From assembly GCA_025360665.1 (NCBI GenBank), contig JANYBU010000368.1, forward strand, positions 1 through 8,064: 8,064 nucleotides of DNA. The letters are read 5' to 3'. The notes beneath the pieces are model-generated. The model did not search any database and was not told where the DNA came from. It saw only the letters and a list, made by a program, of their open reading frames with translations. The stretch is from Nitrospira sp. GTDB taxonomy: Bacteria > Nitrospirota > Nitrospiria > Nitrospirales > Nitrospiraceae. Of the stretch, positions 1-5,281 are shown piece by piece. Every line of letters starts with the position of its first letter. Position 1 is the stretch's first letter. Position numbers and translations under genes: made by a program.

Positions 1-96
1 AAAGCCGGTCGTGAACAATTGATAACCCAGCCACCCGAAGACGCCGAATATCCCGAGGCCCGCCACGATGATAAAGACGATCAGTTTCGTTCGCAT
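1..96 (-). CDS. 5' end of a membrane-anchored protein of unknown function, cut by the window edge
   Basis: Only the first 32 codons are inside the window. They read MRTKLIVFIIVAGLGIFGVF and continue with a further 12 residues, GWLGYQLFTTGF. Residues 5-28 form one hydrophobic segment after a short basic start, so this is either an N-terminal membrane anchor or an uncleaved signal sequence. An in-frame ATG four codons upstream (106-108) is an alternative start; neither start has a clear Shine-Dalgarno sequence. The gene follows the carotenoid gene on the same strand after a 48 bp gap, so co-transcription is plausible. The family cannot be recognised from this much sequence. Confidence 0.55.
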   Translation of the reverse strand, partial: MRTKLIVFIIVAGLGIFGVFGWLGYQLFTTGF

Positions 97-144
97 GTCT
101 ACGGTCATTCACTATACAAAGTCTTTTGTCTGATTGCCACCGGG

Positions 145-954
145 TTACCCCGACGGAGAGATGCCCCGCGGTCCCGCAAGGCGAAGAATCAACAGGGTGA
201 GGACGGGGAGATGCATCAGCAGCCCGCTCATCCCCATGAACGATTCGCCGATCCAGAACGTCACGCCGAGATTGAAGACCAGGACGCCATAGTAGAGGCC
301 GACGCCTAACAGAAGTTGAGGCGTGACTGACGGAGGCGGCGAGAGTGCGGGGAGTCGGCGCTCGAGCGGAAAATAGATGGCGAGGGAGATGAGCCCGACG
401 ACAGCCCACCCGACATAGTTGGCGAGCGGCACGCCGAAGTGCATGCCCGGATCGGGATAGTAGTAAATCTTCCCCAAGAACCAGCGGTCGCCGCGGAGTG
501 CCACCGGGTCGATCACCATATCGATGAAGGCAAACAAGAAAGCAGTCAGCAAGAATACGGACCAACTCGTTCGCGCATTCACATCAAGATGTAGCGGTTT
601 GAGCATTGGGTGAGGGGAAGCAGGGGACGGCCTGATTGGGAGTACGAGACAGAGCGCGACGCAGTAGGCGGCGTAAAGCAGAAAACTGAACGAGATCGAG
701 TCCATGAACGGGACGTTGGAGAAGTAGAGCTCCTGTCCCACGGTCGAGCCATTGTAGTGGTACCACCCGAAGGGAATGCCGTTGCGCGTGGACGAAAATT
801 CGCAGACGAAGGCCGTGGCCCAGCTAATCAGCCAGAACCGCCAGGTCCGTGGCCAGCCGATCAGCGTGATCGCGGCGAACAGGAACGCGGCTAGAAAGAC
901 GAAGACGTAGGGGCGAAATGCGACTGTCTTGAATAAAAGAAGGACGAGTTCCAT
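145..954 (-). CDS. CruF/DUF422-type carotenoid biosynthesis membrane protein
   Basis: A 269-residue hydrophobic protein with about seven predicted membrane segments. Visible family-like motifs are E52 followed by RNG (57-59) and PFGWYHY (61-67), FMDSISF (83-89), DMVIDP (145-150) and YYYPDPGMHFGVPLANY (164-180). This matches my memory of the Caroten_synth (DUF422, PF04240) family, which includes the carotenoid C-1',2'-hydratase CruF of cyanobacteria and Deinococcus and the bisanhydrobacterioruberin hydratase of haloarchaea. These enzymes hydrate the end double bond of an acyclic carotenoid end group in the membrane. The exact substrate cannot be read from the sequence. The length is usual for the family. 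The ATG at 954 gives a natural N-terminus but has no visible Shine-Dalgarno sequence. It lies downstream of hpnA and ispA on the same strand, fitting an isoprenoid theme. Confidence 0.85.
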   Translation of the reverse strand: MELVLLLFKTVAFRPYVFVFLAAFLFAAITLIGWPRTWRFWLISWATAFVCEFSSTRNGIPFGWYHYNGSTVGQELYFSNVPFMDSISFSFLLYAAYCVALCLVLPIRPSPASPHPMLKPLHLDVNARTSWSVFLLTAFLFAFIDMVIDPVALRGDRWFLGKIYYYPDPGMHFGVPLANYVGWAVVGLISLAIYFPLERRLPALSPPPSVTPQLLLGVGLYYGVLVFNLGVTFWIGESFMGMSGLLMHLPVLTLLILRLAGPRGISPSG

Positions 955-967
955 TTTGAAGAGTTAA

Positions 968-1178
968 CAGATGCTCAAAAAGGCACCTTCACACCCGCCC
1001 GCCCCAGCGCGCCACTGCGCGCCTTTCCCGAGCAAGGCCGCAGGCGCTGACAAGACCGGAGGCGTACCAGGTTCTCACCCGCCCACCCCAAGCTGTCGAG
1101 ACAGCTTGGTCTCCGAGTGGGGTATGTTGAGGATCTTGTCGAGCCGAGAACGAAGTTGGGGGCCTTTTTCAGCATCTG
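968..1178 (-). repeat. Dispersed intergenic repeat element, copy 1, with terminal inverted repeats
   Basis: The ends are 17 bp inverted repeats matching at 16 of 17 positions: cagatgctcaaaaaggc at 968-984 and its complement at 1162-1178. Read on the minus strand it begins 2 bp after the hpnA stop codon. Its core (1031-1161) is homologous to 7872-8001 at the other end of the window; by eye 80 of the first 90 aligned bases agree. The core contains a perfect 10 bp hairpin and a G-rich tract. Compared with copy 2 it carries about 45 extra bases near the distal end (roughly 985-1030). No transposase is present; the form is that of a small non-autonomous (MITE-like) or REP-like element. Confidence 0.8.
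1088..1109. repeat. Perfect 10 bp inverted repeat (hairpin) inside repeat copy 1
   Basis: The arm ccaagctgtc (1088-1097) and the arm gacagcttgg (1100-1109) are exact complements separated by only two bases, ga. Copy 2 keeps the same structure at 7925-7944 with one arm difference and a different spacer (tt), so the stem is better conserved than its centre. A two-base spacer would force opening of the innermost pairs in RNA. No T-run follows on either strand, so it is not a standard intrinsic terminator. Confidence 0.75.
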
Positions 1179-1179
1179 A

Positions 1180-2163
1180 CTATGCGTAGCCGTGATCCCG
1201 GAACCATTTCACGGCTTTTTCGAGCGCGACTTCGGGTGGCGTCTGCGGGATGCCGAGTTCACGAATCGCCTTGCTGCAGTCGTAGTGCATCTTATACTTG
1301 GCCATCTTCACGCCTTCGAGTGGAATGCGCGGCGGCTGGCCGGTGAGGTTGGCGATCCATTGGTTGAGGTAGGCGAGGGGGAGAATCGCGAGTCGTGGGA
1401 GCTTGATCAAGGGCGTTTTGACGCCGGTCAGGCGACTCAAAATCTCAAACACCTCACGCAGCATCAAGTTCTTGTGGCCCAGAATGTAGCGCTCGCCGAT
1501 CCGACCCTTCTGCATCGCGAGCAGATGGCCGGCGGCCACGTCATCAACGTCTACGATGTTCATCCCGGTTTCGATATAGGCCGGCATGCGGCCTTTCATG
1601 AAATCCACGATGACCTGCCCCGTCGGGGTCGGTTTCACGTCGCCTGCGCCGACCGGCGCGCTGGGGTTCACGATCACCACTGGCAATCCTGATTTCGCCA
1701 GTTTCAGCACTTCCTGCTCGGCCAGGTACTTCGACCGTTTGTAGTGGCCGGCCATCTGTTCGAGCGAGACGGGCGTCTCTTCCGTGCCGAGCCCTCCGCC
1801 GGGCGGAAGGCCGATCGCGCCGATCGTGCTGCAGTAGACAATCCGTTCGGTGCCGACTTCACGGGCCGCTTCCAGCAGATTCTTCGTGCCGGTGACGTTG
1901 ACGTCGTAAAAGATCGCCGGATCTTTGGCCCAGAGCGCATAGTGCGCTGCCACATGGTAGAGCTGTTGGCAGCCGGTGAGGGCTTTGCGTAACGAGGCCT
2001 GATCGCGCAGATCGCCCTCGACCCGCTCGACGGGAAGACCCCGGAGATTCTGGAGGTCGGCTCCGGCGCGAGCCAGGACGCGGACGTCGATGCCGCTGTT
2101 GACCAGCGCGCGCGCCACTGCGCCGCCGACGAATCCGGTAGCCCCAGTGACGAGAGCCTTCAT
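1180..2163 (-). CDS. hpnA: Hopanoid-associated sugar epimerase HpnA (NAD-dependent epimerase/dehydratase)
   Basis: A 327-residue extended short-chain dehydrogenase/reductase. The Rossmann nucleotide-binding motif GATGFVGG is at residues 7-14, the acidic residue after the second strand lies in EGDLRD (49-54), S112/T113 are at the active-site strand, and the catalytic Y141-x3-K145 pair is in YKRSK. NPSAPVG (166-172) is the usual substrate-loop signature. The whole sequence, including HVAAHYALWAKDP and FYDVNVTGTKNLLEAA, matches the HpnA (TIGR03466) subgroup as I recall it. HpnA genes usually lie with hopanoid genes, but their exact reaction is not firmly established. The ATG at 2163 gives the canonical start MKALVTGATG; no Shine-Dalgarno sequence is visible upstream. 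The stop codon is immediately followed by the repeat element at 968-1178. A plant-type dihydroflavonol-reductase label is the usual alternative annotation. Confidence 0.9.
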   Translation of the reverse strand: MKALVTGATGFVGGAVARALVNSGIDVRVLARAGADLQNLRGLPVERVEGDLRDQASLRKALTGCQQLYHVAAHYALWAKDPAIFYDVNVTGTKNLLEAAREVGTERIVYCSTIGAIGLPPGGGLGTEETPVSLEQMAGHYKRSKYLAEQEVLKLAKSGLPVVIVNPSAPVGAGDVKPTPTGQVIVDFMKGRMPAYIETGMNIVDVDDVAAGHLLAMQKGRIGERYILGHKNLMLREVFEILSRLTGVKTPLIKLPRLAILPLAYLNQWIANLTGQPPRIPLEGVKMAKYKMHYDCSKAIRELGIPQTPPEVALEKAVKWFRDHGYA

Positions 2164-2172
2164 GATGAAGAG

Positions 2173-2260
2173 GTGAAGCGTGAAACGTGAAGCGTGAAAC
2201 GTGTGGATTGGGAGTGGTTGTCGAGATGAGCAATCATGCGCTTCACGAGATACGTTTCAC
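2173..2260. repeat. Heptamer-phased inverted repeat between hpnA and ispA
   Basis: Bases 2173-2203 are tandem 7-mers: gtgaagc, gtgaaac, gtgaagc, gtgaaac, then gtg. Bases 2240-2260 carry complementary 7-mers: gcttcac, gagatac, gtttcac. The arms can pair across about 36 bases to form a hairpin in the ispA-hpnA spacer. The same 7-mer occurs on the other side of ispA at 3244-3278. A role in transcript ending or mRNA stability is possible, but the sequence alone does not show it. Confidence 0.75.
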
Positions 2261-2269
2261 GAACGACGA

Positions 2270-3160
2270 TCAGTTCTTCCGTGACGTGATGTAGCGCGCC
2301 AGTTCGCGGAGCGGGTCGGCGGCCGGGCCGAACGAGGAGAGGCGCGCGATCGCGCGGGCCACGCAGTCGTCCGCCAATGTTCTGGCTCCCTCGGCCCCAT
2401 AGAACGTCGGGTAGGTTTTCTTTCCGCGTTCCGCGTCGGTGTTGGGATTCTTGCCCAGCTCCTCGCGCGTCCCCGTCACGTTGAGCACATCGTCCGCGAT
2501 CTGAAAGGCCAGCCCGACATCCTCGGCATAACTCGTGAGGTCGTCCAGTTGGCGATCCTGTGCGCCGGCGGCAATGGCGCCCATCCGCACCGCTGCGCGA
2601 ATCAACATGCCGGTTTTATGCTTGTGGATATTCTGGAGCGTCGGAAGATCGATGTCCTTGTTTTCAGCCTGGATATCGAATACCTGACCGCCCACCATCC
2701 CCACGTTTCCTGAGCCGTAGGCCAGTTCTTGAATCAGCCGCACTTGGCGCGCCGGGTCGCAGCCTTTCATGAGATCAGGACGGCTGCAGAGATCGAACGC
2801 CATCGTCAGCAATGCATCGCCGGCCAGGATTGCCATCGCGTCACCGTAGACCTTGTGATTCGTCGGCTTCCCGCGCCGGAAGTCGTCGTTGTCCATCGCG
2901 GGCAGGTCGTCGTGAATCAAGGAGTAGGTGTGGATCAGTTCAAGCGAACAGGCGATCGGCATCAGTCCTGGCGCAGGCTGTCCCACCGCGTCTGCCGCGG
3001 CAATGGCCAGGATCGGGCGGACGCGCTTTCCTCCCGCCATGAGACTGTATCGGATGCTTTCGTGGAGTGTGGCGGGTGCTGTTGTGGCGCTGGGCATGAC
3101 GGAATCGAGGAACCGATCCACGTCGTCCCGCTTCTGTTCGAGGTAGTCCTTGATGTTCAT
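2270..3160 (-). CDS. ispA: Farnesyl diphosphate synthase (polyprenyl synthetase family)
   Basis: A 296-residue class I prenyl chain synthase, expected to condense DMAPP with two IPP to farnesyl diphosphate in the cytoplasm. Visible are GGKRVRP (43-49, IPP binding), the first aspartate-rich motif DDLPAMD (84-90) followed by RRGKP (95-99), GGQ (158-160), KT (182-183) and the second motif FQIADDVLN (219-227). The aromatic Y79 five residues before the first DD and the two-residue insertion in that motif are the known chain-length marks of bacterial (type II) FPP synthases, favouring C15 over C20 product. The last aspartate of the second motif is Asn227 here, a change I believe also occurs in relatives. 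I chose ATG at 3160 because MNIKDYLEQK is a typical N-terminus; a TTG at 3214 would add 18 atypical residues. FPP feeds both hopanoid and carotenoid synthesis, the theme of the next genes. Confidence 0.9.
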   Translation of the reverse strand: MNIKDYLEQKRDDVDRFLDSVMPSATTAPATLHESIRYSLMAGGKRVRPILAIAAADAVGQPAPGLMPIACSLELIHTYSLIHDDLPAMDNDDFRRGKPTNHKVYGDAMAILAGDALLTMAFDLCSRPDLMKGCDPARQVRLIQELAYGSGNVGMVGGQVFDIQAENKDIDLPTLQNIHKHKTGMLIRAAVRMGAIAAGAQDRQLDDLTSYAEDVGLAFQIADDVLNVTGTREELGKNPNTDAERGKKTYPTFYGAEGARTLADDCVARAIARLSSFGPAADPLRELARYITSRKN

Positions 3161-3243
3161 GGGGATAAATCGCGCTTGTCGTAACAGGCCCTGAATCGGC
3201 GCGGAGCGTAACAAAAGGTCTGGGGGCTGTCAAACCACGAACC

Positions 3244-3278
3244 GTGAAACGTGAGGCGTGAAACGTGAAGGGTGAGGG
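3244..3278 (+). repeat. Second run of GTGAARC-type 7-mers, upstream of ispA
   Basis: Five phased heptamers in a row: gtgaaac, gtgaggc, gtgaaac, gtgaagg, gtgaggg. The unit and orientation are those of 2173-2203 on the other side of ispA, but no complementary arm is seen nearby. The run lies in the spacer between ispA (minus) and the disrupted FKBP gene (plus), about 85 bp from the ispA start. The rest of this spacer (3161-3243 and 3279-3368) shows no gene and no convincing full promoter. Confidence 0.7.
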
Positions 3279-3368
3279 GGAAGGTGCGCCAAGAGAGAGT
3301 ACTGAAAAGGTCAGAACGTTTGACCGGCTTTGGCTCAGGGGTAGGGCCAGGCTACCTAAGAAGAGATT

Positions 3369-4011
3369 ATGCTGAAACGCATTCTGATTCTGTCGATTCT
3401 CGCCCTGGCCCAAGCCGGATCTGACGTTGACTACAGGGAGAATCTCTCCCCCTTGACTCTCGACAACCTTGAGGACTTCTGATCTCGGCTCGAGCGAGAG
3501 AAACGTACCTACTTGAAGATCGAGGATATTCAAGTCGGCACTGGTGCTATCGCTTCTTGGGGTCGTCGCCTCAAGGCCGATATCGAAGTCAGGTATGCCG
3601 AGGATGGAGCCGTTATCTAAGGGCCCCATCGTCACCTATTTTGGATACAACACTCTGTTCCCCAGTCACCTCTCCGACCGCTACATGCTGGATTGGCTTG
3701 GTCAAGTCGGCATTCAATTGGGGCTCAATGGTATGGCTGTCGGTGGACGCCGACGTGTCACGATTAGCCAGGAATTGGTCTGTGGAGGTACTGATAAAGG
3801 TTGCTATCTGCTCCGACCCGAACGTCAGTTCGTCAATGAAATTCCCGTTCACAAAAAGGCGTTGGTTCTCGAAGCCACTCTGACTGAATCCTGTGCTCCC
3901 GTCCGTTTTCGCTGGCGTGCTGGTAGTGCCTTCACTCTGGTTGATGTTGGTGCTGGCTGTCGAACCAAGAGTGAGCCCAAAGCCGGTGGCTCCGACTGGC
4001 ATATTTACTAG
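3369..4011 (+). pseudogene. Disrupted secreted FKBP-type peptidyl-prolyl isomerase
   Basis: The ATG at 3369, preceded by a purine-rich AAGAAGAG, opens a signal-peptide-like start (MLKRILILSILALAQAGS). After 37 codons the frame meets TGA (3480-3482). The same frame then continues with FKBP-like sequence including YLKIEDIQVGTG and RLKADIEVRYAEDGAVI until TAA (3618-3620). At that point FKBP-like sequence goes on in the +1 frame: KGPIVTYFGYN, then GMAVGGRRRVTISQELV, close to the family's conserved GMkVGgkRkLtIPpeL, then ALVLEATL, the usual last strand. It ends at the TAG at 4009-4011. One extra T near 3618 or two lost bases would explain the shift. FKBPs speed prolyl isomerisation, here presumably outside the cytoplasm. 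The active-site aromatic residues are poorly conserved even when the frames are joined. Sequencing error could mimic this. The call rests on recognising motifs by eye. Confidence 0.6.
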
Positions 4012-4063
4012 ATCAGTCCATGAGCCTGCGCCAACACTACAGCTGACCAGCCGATCCCGTGCC

Positions 4064-4091
4064 TCTGGCCCCTTGCCTCTCGCCTTGCGCC
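4064..4091 (+). repeat. Short run of pyrimidine-rich 7-mers ending in GCC
   Basis: Four phased heptamers: tctggcc, ccttgcc, tctcgcc, ttgcgcc. No complementary arm was found nearby, unlike the other phased repeats in the window. It overlaps the possible -35 region of the following gene. Confidence 0.45.
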
Positions 4092-4102
4092 TTCGCTATA
4101 CT
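4073..4102 (+). promoter_or_regulatory. Possible sigma-70-type promoter giving a leaderless or near-leaderless mRNA
   Basis: TTGCCT (4073-4078, 4 of 6 consensus bases) is followed after 18 bp by TATACT (4097-4102, 5 of 6). The ATG of the next gene begins 8 bases after the -10 box, about where transcription would start, and no Shine-Dalgarno sequence precedes it. If this promoter is used, the transcript would have little or no 5' leader. The -35 match is weak and lies within a simple repeat. Confidence 0.35.
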
Positions 4103-4109
4103 TCACGGC

Positions 4110-4397
4110 ATGAGTATTAGAAAAGGCGGCGGGACTTGGGAGCCAATGCTCTTGGGGATTGAGCCCCGGAACTGCACAGTCTGCAAGGAAGGGCTCTACC
4201 GTAACAAGACGTTTTTCACCGGCGGGTGGTCTCGCTGCGCCTTGTGCGAGGAGTTTGTCCATTACAGTTGCCTGGCCAGTGGCAAAGTCGCGTTCCTGAA
4301 AGCCCGCCCTCGGGTGTGCAAGACCTGCCGTGCCGCCCAAGGGGGCATCCCCTCTCCTTCATCAAAGGCCGCGGCTCCAGTGGCCGTCGGGTCGTGA
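4110..4397 (+). CDS. Small protein with a PHD-like C4HC3 zinc-finger spacing
   Basis: A 95-residue protein, probably cytoplasmic. Metal-ligand candidates are C22-x2-C25-x17-C43-x2-C46-x4-H51-x2-C54-x15-C70-x2-C73. The order (four Cys, His, three Cys) and every spacing fall within the usual range for eukaryotic PHD fingers, and CEEFVHYSC resembles the PHD core around the histidine. Eight ligands in this cross-brace order suggest two bound zinc ions. PHD, RINGv and related treble-clef domains cannot be told apart by eye, and the function is unknown. Residues 75-95 are a Ser/Ala/Pro-rich tail. The ATG at 4110 was chosen because a possible -10 box lies just upstream; a GTG at 4059 would add 17 residues encoded by simple repeat. 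The stop overlaps the start of the next gene (GTGA at 4394-4397), which indicates translational coupling. Confidence 0.7.
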   Translation: MSIRKGGGTWEPMLLGIEPRNCTVCKEGLYRNKTFFTGGWSRCALCEEFVHYSCLASGKVAFLKARPRVCKTCRAAQGGIPSPSSKAAAPVAVGS

Positions 4398-4729
4398 ATC
4401 CCAGCTCACAATCAAGTTCAGTGGAAGCCCGTCCGGGCTGGCATGCCTTTTTCCCCAACACAGTCCGATTCGTTCTGGCGCCGCTGATTCTCCTCTTCAG
4501 TGGATATTTCACGGCGAACTTCATCATCAGCGGTTCCTACACCTGGCCGCGGACAAGTCGAACGTTGGGGCTGATGCTCACGGTGCTGATCCTCTCCCAT
4601 GAATTCGTCTACAAGGAGCAACTGTCGCGCAACGAGTCGCCGGGCCGTGCGCGGGCGGCAGTGCTCTATTCGTGTGTGCTTCCCTATGTGCTCGGCGTGT
4701 TGGTGATGCTGGCCCTTTGGGCGCTGTAG
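4394..4729 (+). CDS. Small three-helix membrane protein of unknown function, coupled to the zinc-finger gene
   Basis: A 111-residue protein starting at a GTG that overlaps the upstream stop (GTGA). Three hydrophobic stretches are visible: about residues 24-46 (VRFVLAPLILLFSGYFTANF...), 57-71 (LGLMLTVLILSHEF) and 88-111 (AAVLYSCVLPYVLGVLVMLA...). They are joined by a short loop and by a charged stretch, KEQLSRNESPGRARA, at about residues 74-88. The first 20 residues are polar and Ser-rich. No in-frame ATG lies before the middle of the protein, so GTG at 4394 is the most reasonable start. I do not recognise the family. The overlap suggests that the zinc-finger protein and this membrane protein act together, possibly as a peripheral partner and its membrane anchor, which is inference. 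Transcription probably ends in the inverted repeat just downstream. Confidence 0.65.
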   Translation: MNPSSQSSSVEARPGWHAFFPNTVRFVLAPLILLFSGYFTANFIISGSYTWPRTSRTLGLMLTVLILSHEFVYKEQLSRNESPGRARAAVLYSCVLPYVLGVLVMLALWAL

Positions 4730-4742
4730 CCCATCTAGTTCA

Positions 4743-4847
4743 TATGGTCTATCTGGTTTATCTGGTCTGTCTTGTTGATCTGGTTGAACCAGACCAACTC
4801 AATGAACTAAATAAACCAGATCAACCAGATCAACCAGACAGACCAGG
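4743..4847. repeat. Long hairpin built from 9 nt units (TCTGGTNNN)
   Basis: The left side (4743-4787) is five 9-mers: tatggtcta, tctggttta, tctggtctg, tcttgttga, tctggttga. The right side (4812-4847) is four complementary 9-mers: taaaccaga, tcaaccaga, tcaaccaga, cagaccagg. Bases 4762-4787 and 4821-4846 are complementary at 25 of 26 positions, around a 33 base centre. It begins 14 bp after the stop of the membrane-protein gene. It would form a very stable RNA or cruciform hairpin and may mark the transcript end, although there is no T-run after it. Confidence 0.85.
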
Positions 4848-4865
4848 CTAACAGCCTGCTTCGGC

Positions 4866-4872
4866 GAGAGGA
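4866..4872 (+). promoter_or_regulatory. Ribosome binding site of the tandem CHCC gene
   Basis: GAGAGGA lies 6 bases before the ATG at 4879 and supports that start. It sits only 19 bases after the 9 nt hairpin. Confidence 0.6.
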
Positions 4873-4878
4873 CGGTCG

Positions 4879-5247
4879 ATGGCAGAAATTATCCGCAGCG
4901 GCGCCTTTCTCCAACAATGTTGGTCGGTGCATCCGCTCTGTCTGACGGTCAAGCGCGTGGAGCCGGAGCGCATTGTGGTGCTGACGTGTAGTTCCTGCCG
5001 CATGGTGCATCGGGTGACCACCGGCGCGATCACCAGGCAAGTGTCAACGGGGGATTCCTCCTTGCCTGAACCGGATCCTGCGCAGCTGGATGGGCTCGTG
5101 GCGCTCAAGACTTGTATGGGCACCCATGCTCCGGCCCTGTCGGTTCGGGAGATGGATGTGTTTCAAGATGCGGTGTGGGTCCGCTGTGCGGAATGTCGGG
5201 CGCAGTACGACCTGACGGTCTCCCAGTTCGAAACGCATCAGAAATAG
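4879..5247 (+). CDS. Tandem zinc-site protein with two C-x3-H...C-x2-C units
   Basis: A 122-residue protein of unknown function that appears to be an internal duplication. Unit 1 has C14-x3-H18, hydrophobic L22 and V24, then C37-x2-C40-R41. Unit 2 has C79-x3-H83, L87 and V89, then C103-x2-C106-R107. The distance from first Cys to the CxxC pair is 23 residues in unit 1 and 24 in unit 2, and each unit ends in a short strand-like stretch (HRVTTGAI; YDLTVSQF). Each unit could bind one zinc through three Cys and one His. The linker (about 52-72) is acidic and Pro-rich. No signal peptide or membrane segment is seen, so it is probably cytoplasmic. The next gene starts 34 bp later on the same strand, so the two may be co-transcribed. 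No recognised family; a protein- or nucleic-acid-binding adaptor is only a guess. Confidence 0.7.
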   Translation: MAEIIRSGAFLQQCWSVHPLCLTVKRVEPERIVVLTCSSCRMVHRVTTGAITRQVSTGDSSLPEPDPAQLDGLVALKTCMGTHAPALSVREMDVFQDAVWVRCAECRAQYDLTVSQFETHQK

Positions 5248-5281
5248 CCGGCGCCCTTCGAGCCGGTCGTCCAGCCGATTG

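Noticed and set aside
1074..1090. G-quadruplex in the G-rich tract of the repeat
   Set aside because: Only three runs of three or more G lie close together (GGGG, GGG, GGG); a fourth is missing in both copies, so an intramolecular quadruplex is not supported.
975..1175. Open frames on both strands within the repeat element, and 7850-8062 on the minus strand
   Set aside because: They lie in the repeat, differ between the two copies in frame and content, and resemble no protein.
1192..1692. 166-codon open frame on the plus strand inside hpnA
   Set aside because: The minus-strand frame has clear Rossmann and YxxxK motifs; this is a GC-rich shadow frame.
3161..3214. Longer ispA start at TTG 3214
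   Set aside because: The added 18 residues do not resemble the family's N-terminus, and ATG at 3160 gives the usual length.
3309..3325. Palindrome ggtcagaacgtttgacc overlapping a TTGACC that resembles a -35 box
   Set aside because: The halves differ by a bulged base and no acceptable -10 box follows at 16-18 bp, so neither an operator nor a promoter can be claimed.
3480..3482. TGA read as selenocysteine in the FKBP-like gene
   Set aside because: No SECIS-like hairpin was seen directly downstream, the family has no Cys/Sec site there, and a second frame break follows, so decay or error is simpler.
3613..4002. 129-codon open frame on the minus strand, Ser/Thr/Asn-rich, with an overlapping frame continuing to 2940
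   Set aside because: It is antisense to the FKBP-like sequence, which has family motifs on the plus strand. The Ser/Thr-rich composition follows from the reverse complement, and the continuation runs through the heptamer repeat and into ispA.
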